DNA from: Bacillota bacterium
Lineage (GTDB): Bacteria; Bacillota; Clostridia; Lachnospirales; Lachnospiraceae
Length of the DNA stretch: 22,498 nt
NCBI GenBank assembly: GCA_023415655.1
Contig: JAEZKD010000047.1
Location: 1 to 22,498 of the forward strand
Reading direction: 5' to 3'
Below, one piece after another: positions 6,802-14,591 of this stretch. Each line of letters starts with the position of its first letter. Within the stretch, counting starts at the first letter, position 1. The notes beneath the pieces were generated by a model, which ran no database searches, had not been told where the DNA came from, and was given only the letters and a program-made list of their open reading frames with translations. Made by a program: the position numbers and the translations under genes.

Positions 6802-8828
6802 TTCTCCGAATTCATTGGTGCAACATCTTTAGTAAGTAAAATACTCTGCGCTTGATTCCTCGCATAAAAATTAGAATAGATTCTATCTACAACCAAATTT
6901 GCACCTGCTTCATTGGTATTGTTAATAACAACAATAAATTGACTATTTGAGTATCTTGTACTTACATCCGAACGTCGTAACGATTGTGCAATCGCTTTCT
7001 CCAAAGTCTGTATTGCCTCCTCCATATCTTCTGTATGGATTTGTTCTCCAAATTTATGACTTAAGGTGAATAATATAACCATAACTTCTTGCTTCGTTCT
7101 CTCTATAAAGCGTTGAATAAAATCAAAAATACGTTGAAATTCCTCATATCCAACCGTTAAAACACCCTTCTGACCTTTTGTTTCCTTCATTAATTCCATC
7201 AACTGCAAAAGATCCATATTCGTAGAGGTATCTGCCTCCTCCACCAATTCATCCTCCACACTGTAAAAGTGATACGAACTTTTTCCATTTTGTTTTACAT
7301 AATATAAAGATTTATCTGCCTTTACATATAGATGTTCAAAATCCTCTCCATCGACACCCAAGAGTGCAATACCAATGGATAACGAGGTTTGTTTCATCGT
7401 TTCATCTTCGCTACGTAGTAAAGCAAAATCTGATAATATTTTATCTGCTTTTTTCTTAAGCATGTCTCTATGTACCACATCTTTATAAAAGATAACGAAT
7501 TCATCTCCACCAAGACGACATACAAGATCGGTATCTCTTGCATTCTGCAAAAAAAGTCGTGCCACCTTTTTCAGTACATAATCACCTGCGATATGTCCAT
7601 ATCCGTCATTAACCAACTTAAAATTATCAATATCCATCATGAAAAAAGCACCCTTTTTCTCTGGTTCCATCGCGAATTGATTGATTTTTACTTCTGCAGC
7701 TCTTCGATTATATAAGCCGGTCAGGTGGTCTCGTGAGGCTTCTCGTTTCACTTTAGCTTCTCGTTGCTCAATGACTCTTTGTAATAAAAGACTACTTTCT
7801 TTGATAAAGTTTGATTCCAAGGTGCCTGCGGTTTCTCCTTCTTCTACGAAAAGCTCGTCTTCTTCTAGCATATGTAAAAAAAGCGATGCAATCTTAGGAT
7901 CAAATTGAGTACCGCTACATTCCCTAAACTCTAACATCACCTCATCCTTTGACATTTTTTTCTGATAAGTTCGCTCACTTGTCATTGCATCATATGCATC
8001 AGCTACTGCTAAAATACGTGCAATCATAGGTATCTCCTCACCCTTTAGGGCTTCTGGATAACCAGTCCCATCGTATCTTTCATGATGGTAAAGTACGCCT
8101 TCCTTTACCTGATGGATCAAATTAATGTCTTTGACAATCTCACCACCAATGATTGTATGACTTTTGATAATCTCATATTCTATTGGTGTTAGAGTAGATG
8201 ATTTATTAAGGATTGCATCTGAAACTCCGATCTTACCAATATCATGAAGTAAAGCTACATAATGAAGATTCTGAACCTCTTGAGTGGACCAACCAAGCTT
8301 AGTTGCAATTTTCGTTGAATATGAAGCCACTCGGGTTGAATGTCCCCTTGCAAATCCATCCTTTGCGTCAAGCGTATTTGCAATTACCGTGATCGCTTGA
8401 AGTGTAATCAATTCCATCTCTTGTGATTTTTCCAAAAGACGTTGTTCCAAATCAATGTGATAATTCTCTATTTCTATTGTTTTGTGGATTCTGCTCATCA
8501 TAACCTCAGGGACAAAAGGTTTTGTGATAAAATCGCTGACTCCAAGCTTTAGACTCTCTGCTTCTGTGATGCCTGTGGTATCCTCAGTCATTATAATGAT
8601 AGGAATGGAGGAGCTCCGAGGGCTCTCTTTGATTCGTTTCATCGTTTCCAAACCATCCATTTCAGGAACCATATCATCAAGTAAGATTAAGTCAGGTTTA
8701 TTCTTTTCTAAGTAGCGAAGAGCTAGTTCTCCAGATAGCACTGGAACTACAGAATACTTCTTCAGCAAAATCTGCTGTATCTTCAGTAACGTTGTTTTAC
8801 TATCACTCACAACTAAAATTGTATACAT
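6795..8828 (-). CDS. REC-HD-GYP-GGDEF cyclic-di-GMP response regulator with second, degenerate GGDEF
   Basis: 677 residues, start 8828 behind AGGGAGA. Domains: receiver (1-120, phospho-acceptor D51, T81, K103); HD-GYP phosphodiesterase (about 140-325: H163, HDIGK 195-199, HHE 248-250, GYP 256-258); GGDEF diguanylate cyclase (about 363-525: exact GGDEF at 440-444 with RxxD inhibition site at 431-434); and a C-terminal domain (about 535-665) that looks like another GGDEF with its active site changed to SNSQF (627-631) while RxxD is kept (618-621). One protein can thus in principle make and break cyclic-di-GMP, with the receiver choosing and the last domain perhaps sensing the product. The partner kinase is not in the window. 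The stop lies in a palindrome shared with the small zinc-ribbon gene. Confidence 0.9.
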   Translation of the reverse strand: MYTILVVSDSKTTLLKIQQILLKKYSVVPVLSGELALRYLEKNKPDLILLDDMVPEMDGLETMKRIKESPRSSSIPIIIMTEDTTGITEAESLKLGVSDFITKPFVPEVMMSRIHKTIEIENYHIDLEQRLLEKSQEMELITLQAITVIANTLDAKDGFARGHSTRVASYSTKIATKLGWSTQEVQNLHYVALLHDIGKIGVSDAILNKSSTLTPIEYEIIKSHTIIGGEIVKDINLIHQVKEGVLYHHERYDGTGYPEALKGEEIPMIARILAVADAYDAMTSERTYQKKMSKDEVMLEFRECSGTQFDPKIASLFLHMLEEDELFVEEGETAGTLESNFIKESSLLLQRVIEQREAKVKREASRDHLTGLYNRRAAEVKINQFAMEPEKKGAFFMMDIDNFKLVNDGYGHIAGDYVLKKVARLFLQNARDTDLVCRLGGDEFVIFYKDVVHRDMLKKKADKILSDFALLRSEDETMKQTSLSIGIALLGVDGEDFEHLYVKADKSLYYVKQNGKSSYHFYSVEDELVEEADTSTNMDLLQLMELMKETKGQKGVLTVGYEEFQRIFDFIQRFIERTKQEVMVILFTLSHKFGEQIHTEDMEEAIQTLEKAIAQSLRRSDVSTRYSNSQFIVVINNTNEAGANLVVDRIYSNFYARNQAQSILLTKDVAPMNSENR

Positions 8829-9058
8829 CGCTTTCTCCCTAATCCTTTCGCTCTATTTTCTAATGGTACCTTATCCAATTCTGATCTTTATCACGAATAT
8901 TCTTAATCCTACCCTCAAGCCCCATAAAAAGGAGGTTTTCTCTATCTTCTTAGTAGATATTTCAGCTTATTTCTTTATTTTACCACAATATCCCAAGATT
9001 TTCTACTATATATTTCATAGAGATTTTCTATGAATTAACAAAGAGTTTCGTTTATGAA
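8829..9058. other. Intergenic region upstream of the signalling gene
   Basis: AT-rich leader of the minus-strand signalling gene. No open frame with a ribosome binding site, no clear promoter and no match to the cyclic-di-GMP riboswitch core was seen. Confidence 0.5.
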
Positions 9059-9168
9059 GAACAAAGTGTGCTTTGCACACTCTCACGATTAAAATCTCTC
9101 ATAGCACACTTTGTTCCCGCGCCGAGGGGGGTATCCCCCGAGTGTGCATTGTTGCCCTGTTTTTTAGG
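9059..9168. repeat. Cluster of inverted repeats
   Basis: Perfect 14-bp arms GAACAAAGTGTGCT (9059-9072) and AGCACACTTTGTTC (9103-9116) enclose 30 bases; the left arm overlaps a smaller hairpin GTGTGC-TTT-GCACAC (9066-9080). Next come GGGGG-TAT-CCCCC (9127-9139) and GCCCT/AGGGC (9154-9170). Local GC content is much higher than the surroundings at 9115-9145. No protein is encoded. Confidence 0.7.
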
Positions 9169-9216
9169 GCATTTTTAAATCATAGGAAACGCAGTTTCCT
9201 ATGATTTTAAAAATGC
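9169..9216. repeat. Long hairpin with one bulge
   Basis: Arms 9169-9190 and 9194-9216 pair over 22 bases with a single bulged A; the inner 14 bp (AAATCATAGGAAAC and its complement) are perfect with a 3-nt loop. It overlaps the terminator that follows. Confidence 0.75.
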
Positions 9217-9241
9217 TGTTGCAAACAATCCTGCAACAGCA
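9214..9241 (-). terminator. Rho-independent terminator of the CheX/receiver/DMT operon
   Basis: On the minus strand, TGCTGTTGCA (9232-9241) pairs with TGCAACAGCA (9214-9223) around an 8-nt loop, followed by TTTTTAAAA. It begins 3 bases after the stop of the DMT gene. Confidence 0.8.
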
Positions 9242-9243
9242 CC

Positions 9244-10104
9244 TTATGCTTTTCTCTCTGAAATTATAATCGCTACAAAAATGAATGCAAACCCTATCAG
9301 CAACTGAGTTGTCACTCTTTCATGATAAAAGACTACAGAAAATATGACTCCAAACACAGCCTCTAAACTTAATATTATCGAAGCTGCCGCAGGAGGTGTC
9401 CCCTTTTGTCCTATGTTTTGCAATAATAAGGCAATTGCAGTAGCAAAGACTGCTAGGTAAAAGATTCCACCTAAGACCTCATTCGTGAATGCCTCTACCT
9501 TCGGTAATTTTTCAGTCATAAGAGTAGCAAGGAAAGCAAAAATCGCAGTATAACCAAACTGAGTAATTGTTATTAATACTGGATCCTTGTCTTTGGATAA
9601 CTTTTCCACAGACACCATATGTGCAGCATAGAAAAATCCACCAATTAATGTTAAACTATCCCCAAATTTAAGTTTTAACCCTTCACTTAAGCATACAAAA
9701 CCTATTCCAAGAATACATAACAACGCAGCCATAACATGATAGCGATTTGGACGTTTGTGATTTACCACCCAATATAAGAATGGAACAATCACACAATAGA
9801 TTGCAGTTAAAAATGCATTTTTCCCTGGTGTCGTGTCTGTAATCCCAATCGTTTGAATGGTATAAGCTAAAAATAAAAGAACCCCGATTAAAAGTCCACT
9901 ATTTAGGTATGTCTTGTCTAGTTTTTTTAGATGCTTACAAAATACGATACACAAAACAATCGTTGCAATTGTAAACCGAACCGCGATTAAAAAAATCGGA
10001 GGAATGACATCTACTGTATTCTTGACTACAATAAAAGAACCACCCCAAATAAGAGCTGCTCCAAAAAGAGCAGCTCGTTTCAGCATTTTCATTTCTAAGG
10101 TCAT
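9244..10104 (-). CDS. EamA/DMT-family transporter
   Basis: 286 residues with about ten membrane helices in two EamA repeats; the early motif ALIWGGSFIVVKN is typical of the family. It probably exports a small metabolite across the cytoplasmic membrane; the substrate is not readable. Start 10104 has AAAGGAC a few bases upstream. It begins 15 bases after the stop of the receiver gene, so it is the last gene of the CheX-like/receiver operon and is followed at once by a strong terminator. Its placement behind a signalling pair is unusual; it may simply be co-transcribed. Confidence 0.87.
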   Translation of the reverse strand: MTLEMKMLKRAALFGAALIWGGSFIVVKNTVDVIPPIFLIAVRFTIATIVLCIVFCKHLKKLDKTYLNSGLLIGVLLFLAYTIQTIGITDTTPGKNAFLTAIYCVIVPFLYWVVNHKRPNRYHVMAALLCILGIGFVCLSEGLKLKFGDSLTLIGGFFYAAHMVSVEKLSKDKDPVLITITQFGYTAIFAFLATLMTEKLPKVEAFTNEVLGGIFYLAVFATAIALLLQNIGQKGTPPAAASIILSLEAVFGVIFSVVFYHERVTTQLLIGFAFIFVAIIISERKA

Positions 10105-10119
10105 ATCATTGTCCTTTGG

Positions 10120-10485
10120 TTATTTATTTTCTAATATTTTTTTGATTGTTGCTACAATCTCTTCTGCTTCATATGGTTTGGTTAAGAAATCATCAACTCC
10201 TAGCTTCAAGGCTTCGATGATTTTATTCTTTTGTCCAGCTGCAGTCACCATAACAACTTTAGCATTCGGATCATATTCCTTAATTCTTCTTAAGGCTTCT
10301 ACCCCATCCATAATCGGCATTGTAATATCCATGGTAACGATATCTGGGTTTAAACTCATATATTGTTTAACACCGATGCTCCCATTCTCAGCCTGTCCAA
10401 TGACGGTTAGCCCACCTTCCGTTAATATAGATTCTAATATCTTTCTAGATGTTCTGGAATCATCAACTATCAATACTGTCCCCAT
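10120..10485 (-). CDS. CheY-like single-domain response regulator
   Basis: 121 residues, a receiver domain only. Acidic pocket D8-D9 (VLIVDDSR), phospho-acceptor D53 (VTMDITMP), T82 region (MVTAAG) and K104 (TKPY) are all present. The start is set at 10485: GGAGG lies 8 bases upstream. An in-frame ATG at 10500, directly after the stop of the upstream gene, overlaps that ribosome binding site and has none of its own. With no output domain it must act by binding a partner, as CheY does. The adjacent upstream gene encodes a CheX-like phosphatase, the expected enzyme for turning it off. Confidence 0.92.
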   Translation of the reverse strand: MGTVLIVDDSRTSRKILESILTEGGLTVIGQAENGSIGVKQYMSLNPDIVTMDITMPIMDGVEALRRIKEYDPNAKVVMVTAAGQKNKIIEALKLGVDDFLTKPYEAEEIVATIKKILENK

Positions 10486-10500
10486 ACTTAAATCCTCCAT

Positions 10501-11388
10501 TTATGCTTGAATACTCCATTTTGTATTTATCGCTAATACAAGTTTCATCCATTCTCCAGATACTTCGATTGGCAGTACATAAAACTCCTTCTCCGCCTGT
10601 AATGTGACTGCTTCATAGAATTCTGGTGGTAACATTTCTAATTCGATATTATCATGACTTAGTTTACTTGCGTAAATCCCATTCGTACAATTAATAAATT
10701 CACCAACGGAATCCAATGCATCTACGTCTACACTACTAAATTCTTCTTTTCCGAATGGAGATGCAATCTTTAATAACTCATCATTTCCACACAATAGTCC
10801 AATCATAATTGGACATTCCCCTTCGAGCTGCTGCAACGCAATGTGCCCAGCTGTAAGTTCCTTTTCCAATGTCAATTCACCCACGGAAAGATCCGTACTT
10901 GCAAATCGAATGATATTCTTTAGAACAAGTGAAATCAGTGAACGACAAGGCTCATTTACTTTGAATATCGCATCTACACTTCGATCGATATCCCCGTTTT
11001 TCAAGGCTTCCAGCTGGTCATCGGTATATCCAAACTCCTTCTGGAATCCAAGCAAACATACATCGACTTTTTCTTTCGAGATTATGTCATGTTCTGTTCC
11101 CCCCTGCACAAAAATCAGATAAGGATTTCCTTGAAGCCCTAACAAATTCTCAACATCCGTTTGAGTTAAATAGCCCTTTTCGATTGCAATATCACCAAAC
11201 CGTTTGTCCATTTTCATTTGTAACCGATTTACCTCTTCTGCTCTGGCAGGAGTAAGTAACTTTTGTTCTACAGCAATCAATCCAAGCTTCACTCGATTAT
11301 TTTTTCGATATTCGAGGATCAAGTCAAGTTGCTTGTTCGTAATGATATTTTTGCCTACCAAATAATTACCGAAATAACGACAAAACAT
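10501..11388 (-). CDS. CheX/CheC-like phosphatase with N-terminal MshEN-like region
   Basis: 295 residues, start 11388 behind AAAGGGG. The C-terminal part (about 145-295) resembles CheX: DSVGEFINCTNG holds the ExxN catalytic pair (E230, N233) used to remove phosphate from CheY-type proteins. CheC proteins usually carry two such motifs; only one is seen, which fits CheX. The N-terminal part (about 8-85) has two repeats ending in KLGLIAVEQKLL and RFGDIAIEKGYLT, like the MshE/GSPII-E N-terminal fold that can bind cyclic-di-GMP in other proteins. Binding here is a guess. The stop is followed directly by the receiver gene, so phosphatase and target are co-made. No flagellar or chemoreceptor genes are nearby. 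Confidence 0.75.
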   Translation of the reverse strand: MFCRYFGNYLVGKNIITNKQLDLILEYRKNNRVKLGLIAVEQKLLTPARAEEVNRLQMKMDKRFGDIAIEKGYLTQTDVENLLGLQGNPYLIFVQGGTEHDIISKEKVDVCLLGFQKEFGYTDDQLEALKNGDIDRSVDAIFKVNEPCRSLISLVLKNIIRFASTDLSVGELTLEKELTAGHIALQQLEGECPIMIGLLCGNDELLKIASPFGKEEFSSVDVDALDSVGEFINCTNGIYASKLSHDNIELEMLPPEFYEAVTLQAEKEFYVLPIEVSGEWMKLVLAINTKWSIQA

Positions 11389-11429
11389 GGCAAAAAATCC
11401 CCTTTCTATGTAAATGTTATCACATTCTT

Positions 11430-11435
11430 ATTATA
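11430..11435 (-). promoter_or_regulatory. Possible -10 box of the CheX-like operon
   Basis: Perfect TATAAT on the minus strand 42 bases before the start codon at 11388. No recognisable -35 box lies 16-18 bases upstream. The gap 11389-11516 otherwise holds only AT-rich DNA. Confidence 0.3.
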
Positions 11436-11516
11436 CTACACATCCTCGACACTATATAGTATTTTTTTCTATTTTTGTTCATTTTTTACCATTTGTCGCA
11501 ATTTATTTTTAACAAA

Positions 11517-12344
11517 TTATTTACTGTTTCTAATCAGTTCAATCATCTCTTCTCCAATGCTTATAACACTTGGATACTCTGGTATCTCGTCTTTTGGAAA
11601 CCATCTTGCTTCGGATAATTCACTTTCTTGTAATGTGATATGGTCATCCCCATCAAGTTCAGCGAAGAAACCTACCATCATGGTATCTGAAACTCCCCAT
11701 GGGGAGCTCTTATAGTAACGAATATTTTTAATACGAAGACCTACTTCTTCCATAACTTCTCGCCGTACCGCTTCCTCAAAGCTCTCTCCAATCTCAACAA
11801 AGCCTGCCACCAAGGAATATCTTTTATAAGGTCGGTTTGCATATTTGGTTAATAACAAATCATCCCCCTTCCTAATGGCAACAATAATAGCTGGCGAAAT
11901 CTTTGGATAAACCGTATTATTACACTTCGGGCAAACAACTGCACGCTCTGTTTTGCTATCTTCCATCTTTGTCTGACATCTTCCACAATAGCAATTATTT
12001 CGTTTCCAGCGGTATAGCTGTCCACCCGTTACTAAAGCAAATGCTTCGTGTGGATAAGTAAGCTCACGAAATACAGAAATGCCATAGTATCTTAAGGCAC
12101 CAAATTCTTTCATCACCTTCTGATATAAGAATATGGCCTGATCATCTATAGAAAATAAGTAATATAGCTGCTCCTTATTTATGGAAGCACATACCATTTC
12201 TTGAAGAATTGGTAATCGAAGCTCTCCATTTCTTTCTATCAGTAACACTTGTTGCTCTTGAAAACACAGGACTATATCACTTAACTTTGGTTCCACCAAG
12301 CGAAATTCTCCCACAAAACGACGTGGAGCTATTTCATGAATCAT
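11517..12344 (-). CDS. nudC: NADH pyrophosphatase (NudC-type Nudix hydrolase)
   Basis: 275 residues, start 12344 behind GGAGG. The protein has the NudC plan: an N-terminal domain, a four-cysteine zinc ribbon (C120, C123, C138, C141) and a Nudix domain whose box starts at G181 and holds E187, R195, E196, E199, E200 and G202. The downstream SSPWGVSDT (213-221) stands where NudC proteins carry the SQPWPFPxS signature; only the first half matches well. NudC enzymes cut NADH to NMNH and AMP and remove NAD caps from RNA. The weakened signature leaves room for a different dinucleotide substrate. It follows the methyltransferase-PPase-like gene by 20 bases and probably shares its transcript; both relate to pyrophosphate chemistry. 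Confidence 0.88.
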   Translation of the reverse strand: MIHEIAPRRFVGEFRLVEPKLSDIVLCFQEQQVLLIERNGELRLPILQEMVCASINKEQLYYLFSIDDQAIFLYQKVMKEFGALRYYGISVFRELTYPHEAFALVTGGQLYRWKRNNCYCGRCQTKMEDSKTERAVVCPKCNNTVYPKISPAIIVAIRKGDDLLLTKYANRPYKRYSLVAGFVEIGESFEEAVRREVMEEVGLRIKNIRYYKSSPWGVSDTMMVGFFAELDGDDHITLQESELSEARWFPKDEIPEYPSVISIGEEMIELIRNSK

Positions 12345-12364
12345 ATTATTTCCTCCAAATATCT

Positions 12365-13372
12365 TTAGCGGAATAGTTCAACATCAAAATATCGCTCTTG
12401 AAAGTTAACCTTAGACATAATTTCATCGTCTGTAAATTGCATTCCTTCTGGTGCAACTATCCACTTATCTTCAATGTCATTATAACGATGCAATACAGCA
12501 ATCACAATACCCTCAAAGGTATTCACTGGAGTTTCAACACCAAGCAAATAAATATCCTGCTCTGCCCCATCTGCTGCCATTACCCCATCCACATAGCCAT
12601 AATTAATCGGATAAAACAGATGCTCAAATCTAGGGTGTCTACTTCCTAATGGCCGATCAATTTTTCCTTTTACTTTCTGACCAATCACTTTGGAATAATC
12701 CAATGCAACTACTTCCTTTTGATACGTCGCTGTTATGTAATAATGCATAATCTTTTGTAACTTCCCATTCGAATAACAATCATCTGTATGACGAATCCGT
12801 TCAATATGAAAATCATGAAACAAATGTAGAATATCATCTAGATTCACACAAAAATGTGGAATCCCTTCTTCTACCCCTTGTTGCTTCTTAAGAACAGTGT
12901 TTTCATCTAGCCTTTGGGCTCTAGAATCTAAAAACCAAGAGGTATCCTTAGAACACATCGTAAGATATACTTCTCCACCTGGCTTTAATACTCTCTTAAT
13001 TTCATCAAGAATATGATGTATCCCTAAGGAGTCGGTATGAGAAATTACATGATAAGAGAAGATACAGTCAAACGCATTGTCTGCAAATGGTAGTTCCTTG
13101 ATATCACATACCTTAGAGCGAATAAACACCTTCTCTCGTTTTTCCCATTCCCTTAAGTGTTTTATACTATGTTCAGATAAATCAACAGAGGTCACCTTAA
13201 ACCCCTTCTGTGCGAATAAAATAGAATGTCTTCCAAGACCACAACCCAAATCCAAGACAGAGTTTTTCCCTTCATGACTCCACTTTTCACTAAAATAATA
13301 GCTCTCCTCACATGGAGTTAGCCAAACGTCTTCTTTTTCCTTTTCCCAATCCCAAGATTTTGATTCTATCAT
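12365..13372 (-). CDS. Methyltransferase fused to an inorganic-pyrophosphatase-like domain
   Basis: 335 residues, start 13372 behind GAGGAG. Residues 1-215 are a class I SAM-dependent methyltransferase: motif I VLDLGCGLGRHS (39-50), acidic end of strand 2 (VDLS, D64), and a post-motif IFSYHVISH. Residues 222-335 resemble the short inorganic-pyrophosphatase-like proteins of Firmicutes: RPLGSRHPR, YPINYGYVDG, EQDIYLLG, KWIVAPEG. The classical PPase signature DxDPxD reads DGAEQD (268-273), so the middle metal-binding aspartate is missing. The single uninterrupted frame shows a real fusion. The methyltransferase substrate is unknown. Whether the second domain still hydrolyses PPi or a nucleotide is doubtful. 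nudC follows in the same transcript. Confidence 0.82.
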   Translation of the reverse strand: MIESKSWDWEKEKEDVWLTPCEESYYFSEKWSHEGKNSVLDLGCGLGRHSILFAQKGFKVTSVDLSEHSIKHLREWEKREKVFIRSKVCDIKELPFADNAFDCIFSYHVISHTDSLGIHHILDEIKRVLKPGGEVYLTMCSKDTSWFLDSRAQRLDENTVLKKQQGVEEGIPHFCVNLDDILHLFHDFHIERIRHTDDCYSNGKLQKIMHYYITATYQKEVVALDYSKVIGQKVKGKIDRPLGSRHPRFEHLFYPINYGYVDGVMAADGAEQDIYLLGVETPVNTFEGIVIAVLHRYNDIEDKWIVAPEGMQFTDDEIMSKVNFQERYFDVELFR

Positions 13373-13470
13373 CTGTATGCTCCTCGCTATTGATTACTAG
13401 ATCCTATCTTAATGGTTGAATATCTTCGTTGATTCCTGTGATTTTGACCTTACTGTCCCACTTGTCATGA

Positions 13471-13499
13471 ATTATACCATTAACTCCTCTTTTCAACAA
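13471..13499 (-). promoter_or_regulatory. Likely promoter of the fusion gene-nudC unit
   Basis: On the minus strand TTGTTG (13494-13499), 17 bases, then perfect TATAAT (13471-13476), about 100 bases before the start codon. The -35 is weak (3 of 6). The rest of 13373-13659 shows no gene. Confidence 0.45.
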
Positions 13500-13659
13500 G
13501 TCTCTTCCATAGAATCTCCTATTTTCATCCTTATTCTACTCAACTACCTTGTATAAATAAGTAAAATTGGTGGTCCTACTATGTATAGATTTCAATTTTT
13601 ATACCCAAACTACGATATGTAACGATATTTAATTTACTTAATGGAAAGGAAGTATTGAA

Positions 13660-13830
13660 ATGGCAAAGAACAAAGACAATAACTTTAAATCCAAAAATGC
13701 ATCAAAAGATACTACAAAAAATGTAACAAGCAACACAACTAGTAATGTTACAAGCAATTCGACAAGCAATTCAAACAATAAGTCTTCAAACGTTTCCTCT
13801 AATAAGTCTTCAAACAATACATCCAGATAA
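13660..13830 (+). CDS. 56-residue Ser/Asn/Thr/Lys-rich protein
   Basis: Short gene with AAAGGAAG before the ATG and a strong terminator after it. The product opens with basic MAKNKDNNFKSKN and then consists almost wholly of S, N, T, K and V in loose repeats such as VTSN and NKSSN. It has no hydrophobic core, cysteine or aromatic residue beyond one Phe, so it must be disordered. The composition recalls small spore proteins of the gamma type, but the protease site (TEFASE-like) of those is absent. A spore-matrix, surface or nucleic-acid-associated role is possible; none is shown. Ribosome binding site, start and terminator make it a credible gene. Confidence 0.6.
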   Translation: MAKNKDNNFKSKNASKDTTKNVTSNTTSNVTSNSTSNSNNKSSNVSSNKSSNNTSR

Positions 13831-13868
13831 TCTGGTAATCCATAACCAATTGTTTGAGCAAGACAGAC

Positions 13869-13900
13869 GGGCTGTTGCATCACAACAGCCCTATATTTTT
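13869..13900 (+). terminator. Rho-independent terminator
   Basis: Perfect 9-bp GC-rich stem GGGCTGTTG/CAACAGCCC (13869-13877, 13883-13891), 5-nt loop, then TATATTTTT. It ends the small Ser/Asn-rich gene. Confidence 0.9.
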
Positions 13901-13982
13901 GAAAAAAACTTCATAAATGAGTTCTAGCATGATATCATATAATAAAAGCACAGTAATCATTACCGTCTAGAAAGGATCTAAT

Positions 13983-14591
13983 ATGGACCAAAAATTGAAG
14001 GTAAAAACAGAAGGAATCCAAAATGATGGAAAAGATACCTTCTTCAATCATAGATATGAACCGACTCCTTATGAATGGCTCACCCAGCTATTCTCTCAAA
14101 TCAACATATCCAAACAGGATACCTTTGTAGACTATGGCTGTGGAAAAGGAAGAATCGTCTTTTATACTCACTACTGCTTTTCTTGCCACTGTAAGGGAAT
14201 CGAGTATAACGAAACATATTATAACGAAGCACTTTCGAATCAAAAAACCTATATACATCGCGACCATGCAGATATCTCCTTTTTCCTTTGCAAGGCACAA
14301 GAATATAGTGTACAACCTGAAGATAGCATCTTCTATTTTTTTAATCCCTTCTCACCTCAAATTTTTATGAGTGTTATGAAAGAAATTGAACATTCTCTTT
14401 CACAAGCGCCTAGAAAAGCTATGATTATCCTTTACTATCCAGATGAGGAATACATTGACTATCTAAACAATCGTAGTTCCTTTCATTTCAATCAAAAAAT
14501 TCCCGTTCATCCAGGATCTACGAATGAACGAGAATGTTTCCTAACCTTTACCTCTTACGATTTTTTCGACCAAAAAGGAAAACTAAAATAA
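13983..14591 (+). CDS. Small SAM-dependent methyltransferase
   Basis: 202 residues, start 13983 behind AAAGGA; a TATAAT (13938-13943) upstream may be its -10. Motif I is FVDYGCGKGR (48-57), followed by an acidic residue at the end of strand 2 (GIEYN, E74). FFNPF (119-123) stands at the motif IV position, similar to the N-P-F/Y catalytic loops of some methyltransferases. The N-terminus has the YEPTPYEWL pattern seen in small class I methyltransferases of Firmicutes. The substrate is unknown. Its last 44 bases overlap the end of the convergent subtilase-like gene. Confidence 0.75.
   Translation: MDQKLKVKTEGIQNDGKDTFFNHRYEPTPYEWLTQLFSQINISKQDTFVDYGCGKGRIVFYTHYCFSCHCKGIEYNETYYNEALSNQKTYIHRDHADISFFLCKAQEYSVQPEDSIFYFFNPFSPQIFMSVMKEIEHSLSQAPRKAMIILYYPDEEYIDYLNNRSSFHFNQKIPVHPGSTNERECFLTFTSYDFFDQKGKLK

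Noticed and set aside
8829..9058. Cyclic-di-GMP riboswitch upstream of the signalling gene
   Set aside because: The conserved core of the GEMM motif was not found on the minus strand.
9914..10510. 198-residue plus-strand reading frame
   Set aside because: It is antisense to the DMT transporter and the receiver gene, both of which have clear family motifs.
13638..13883. Leu/Val-rich minus-strand reading frame
   Set aside because: It is the complement of the Ser/Asn/Thr-rich gene and its terminator, and has no ribosome binding site.
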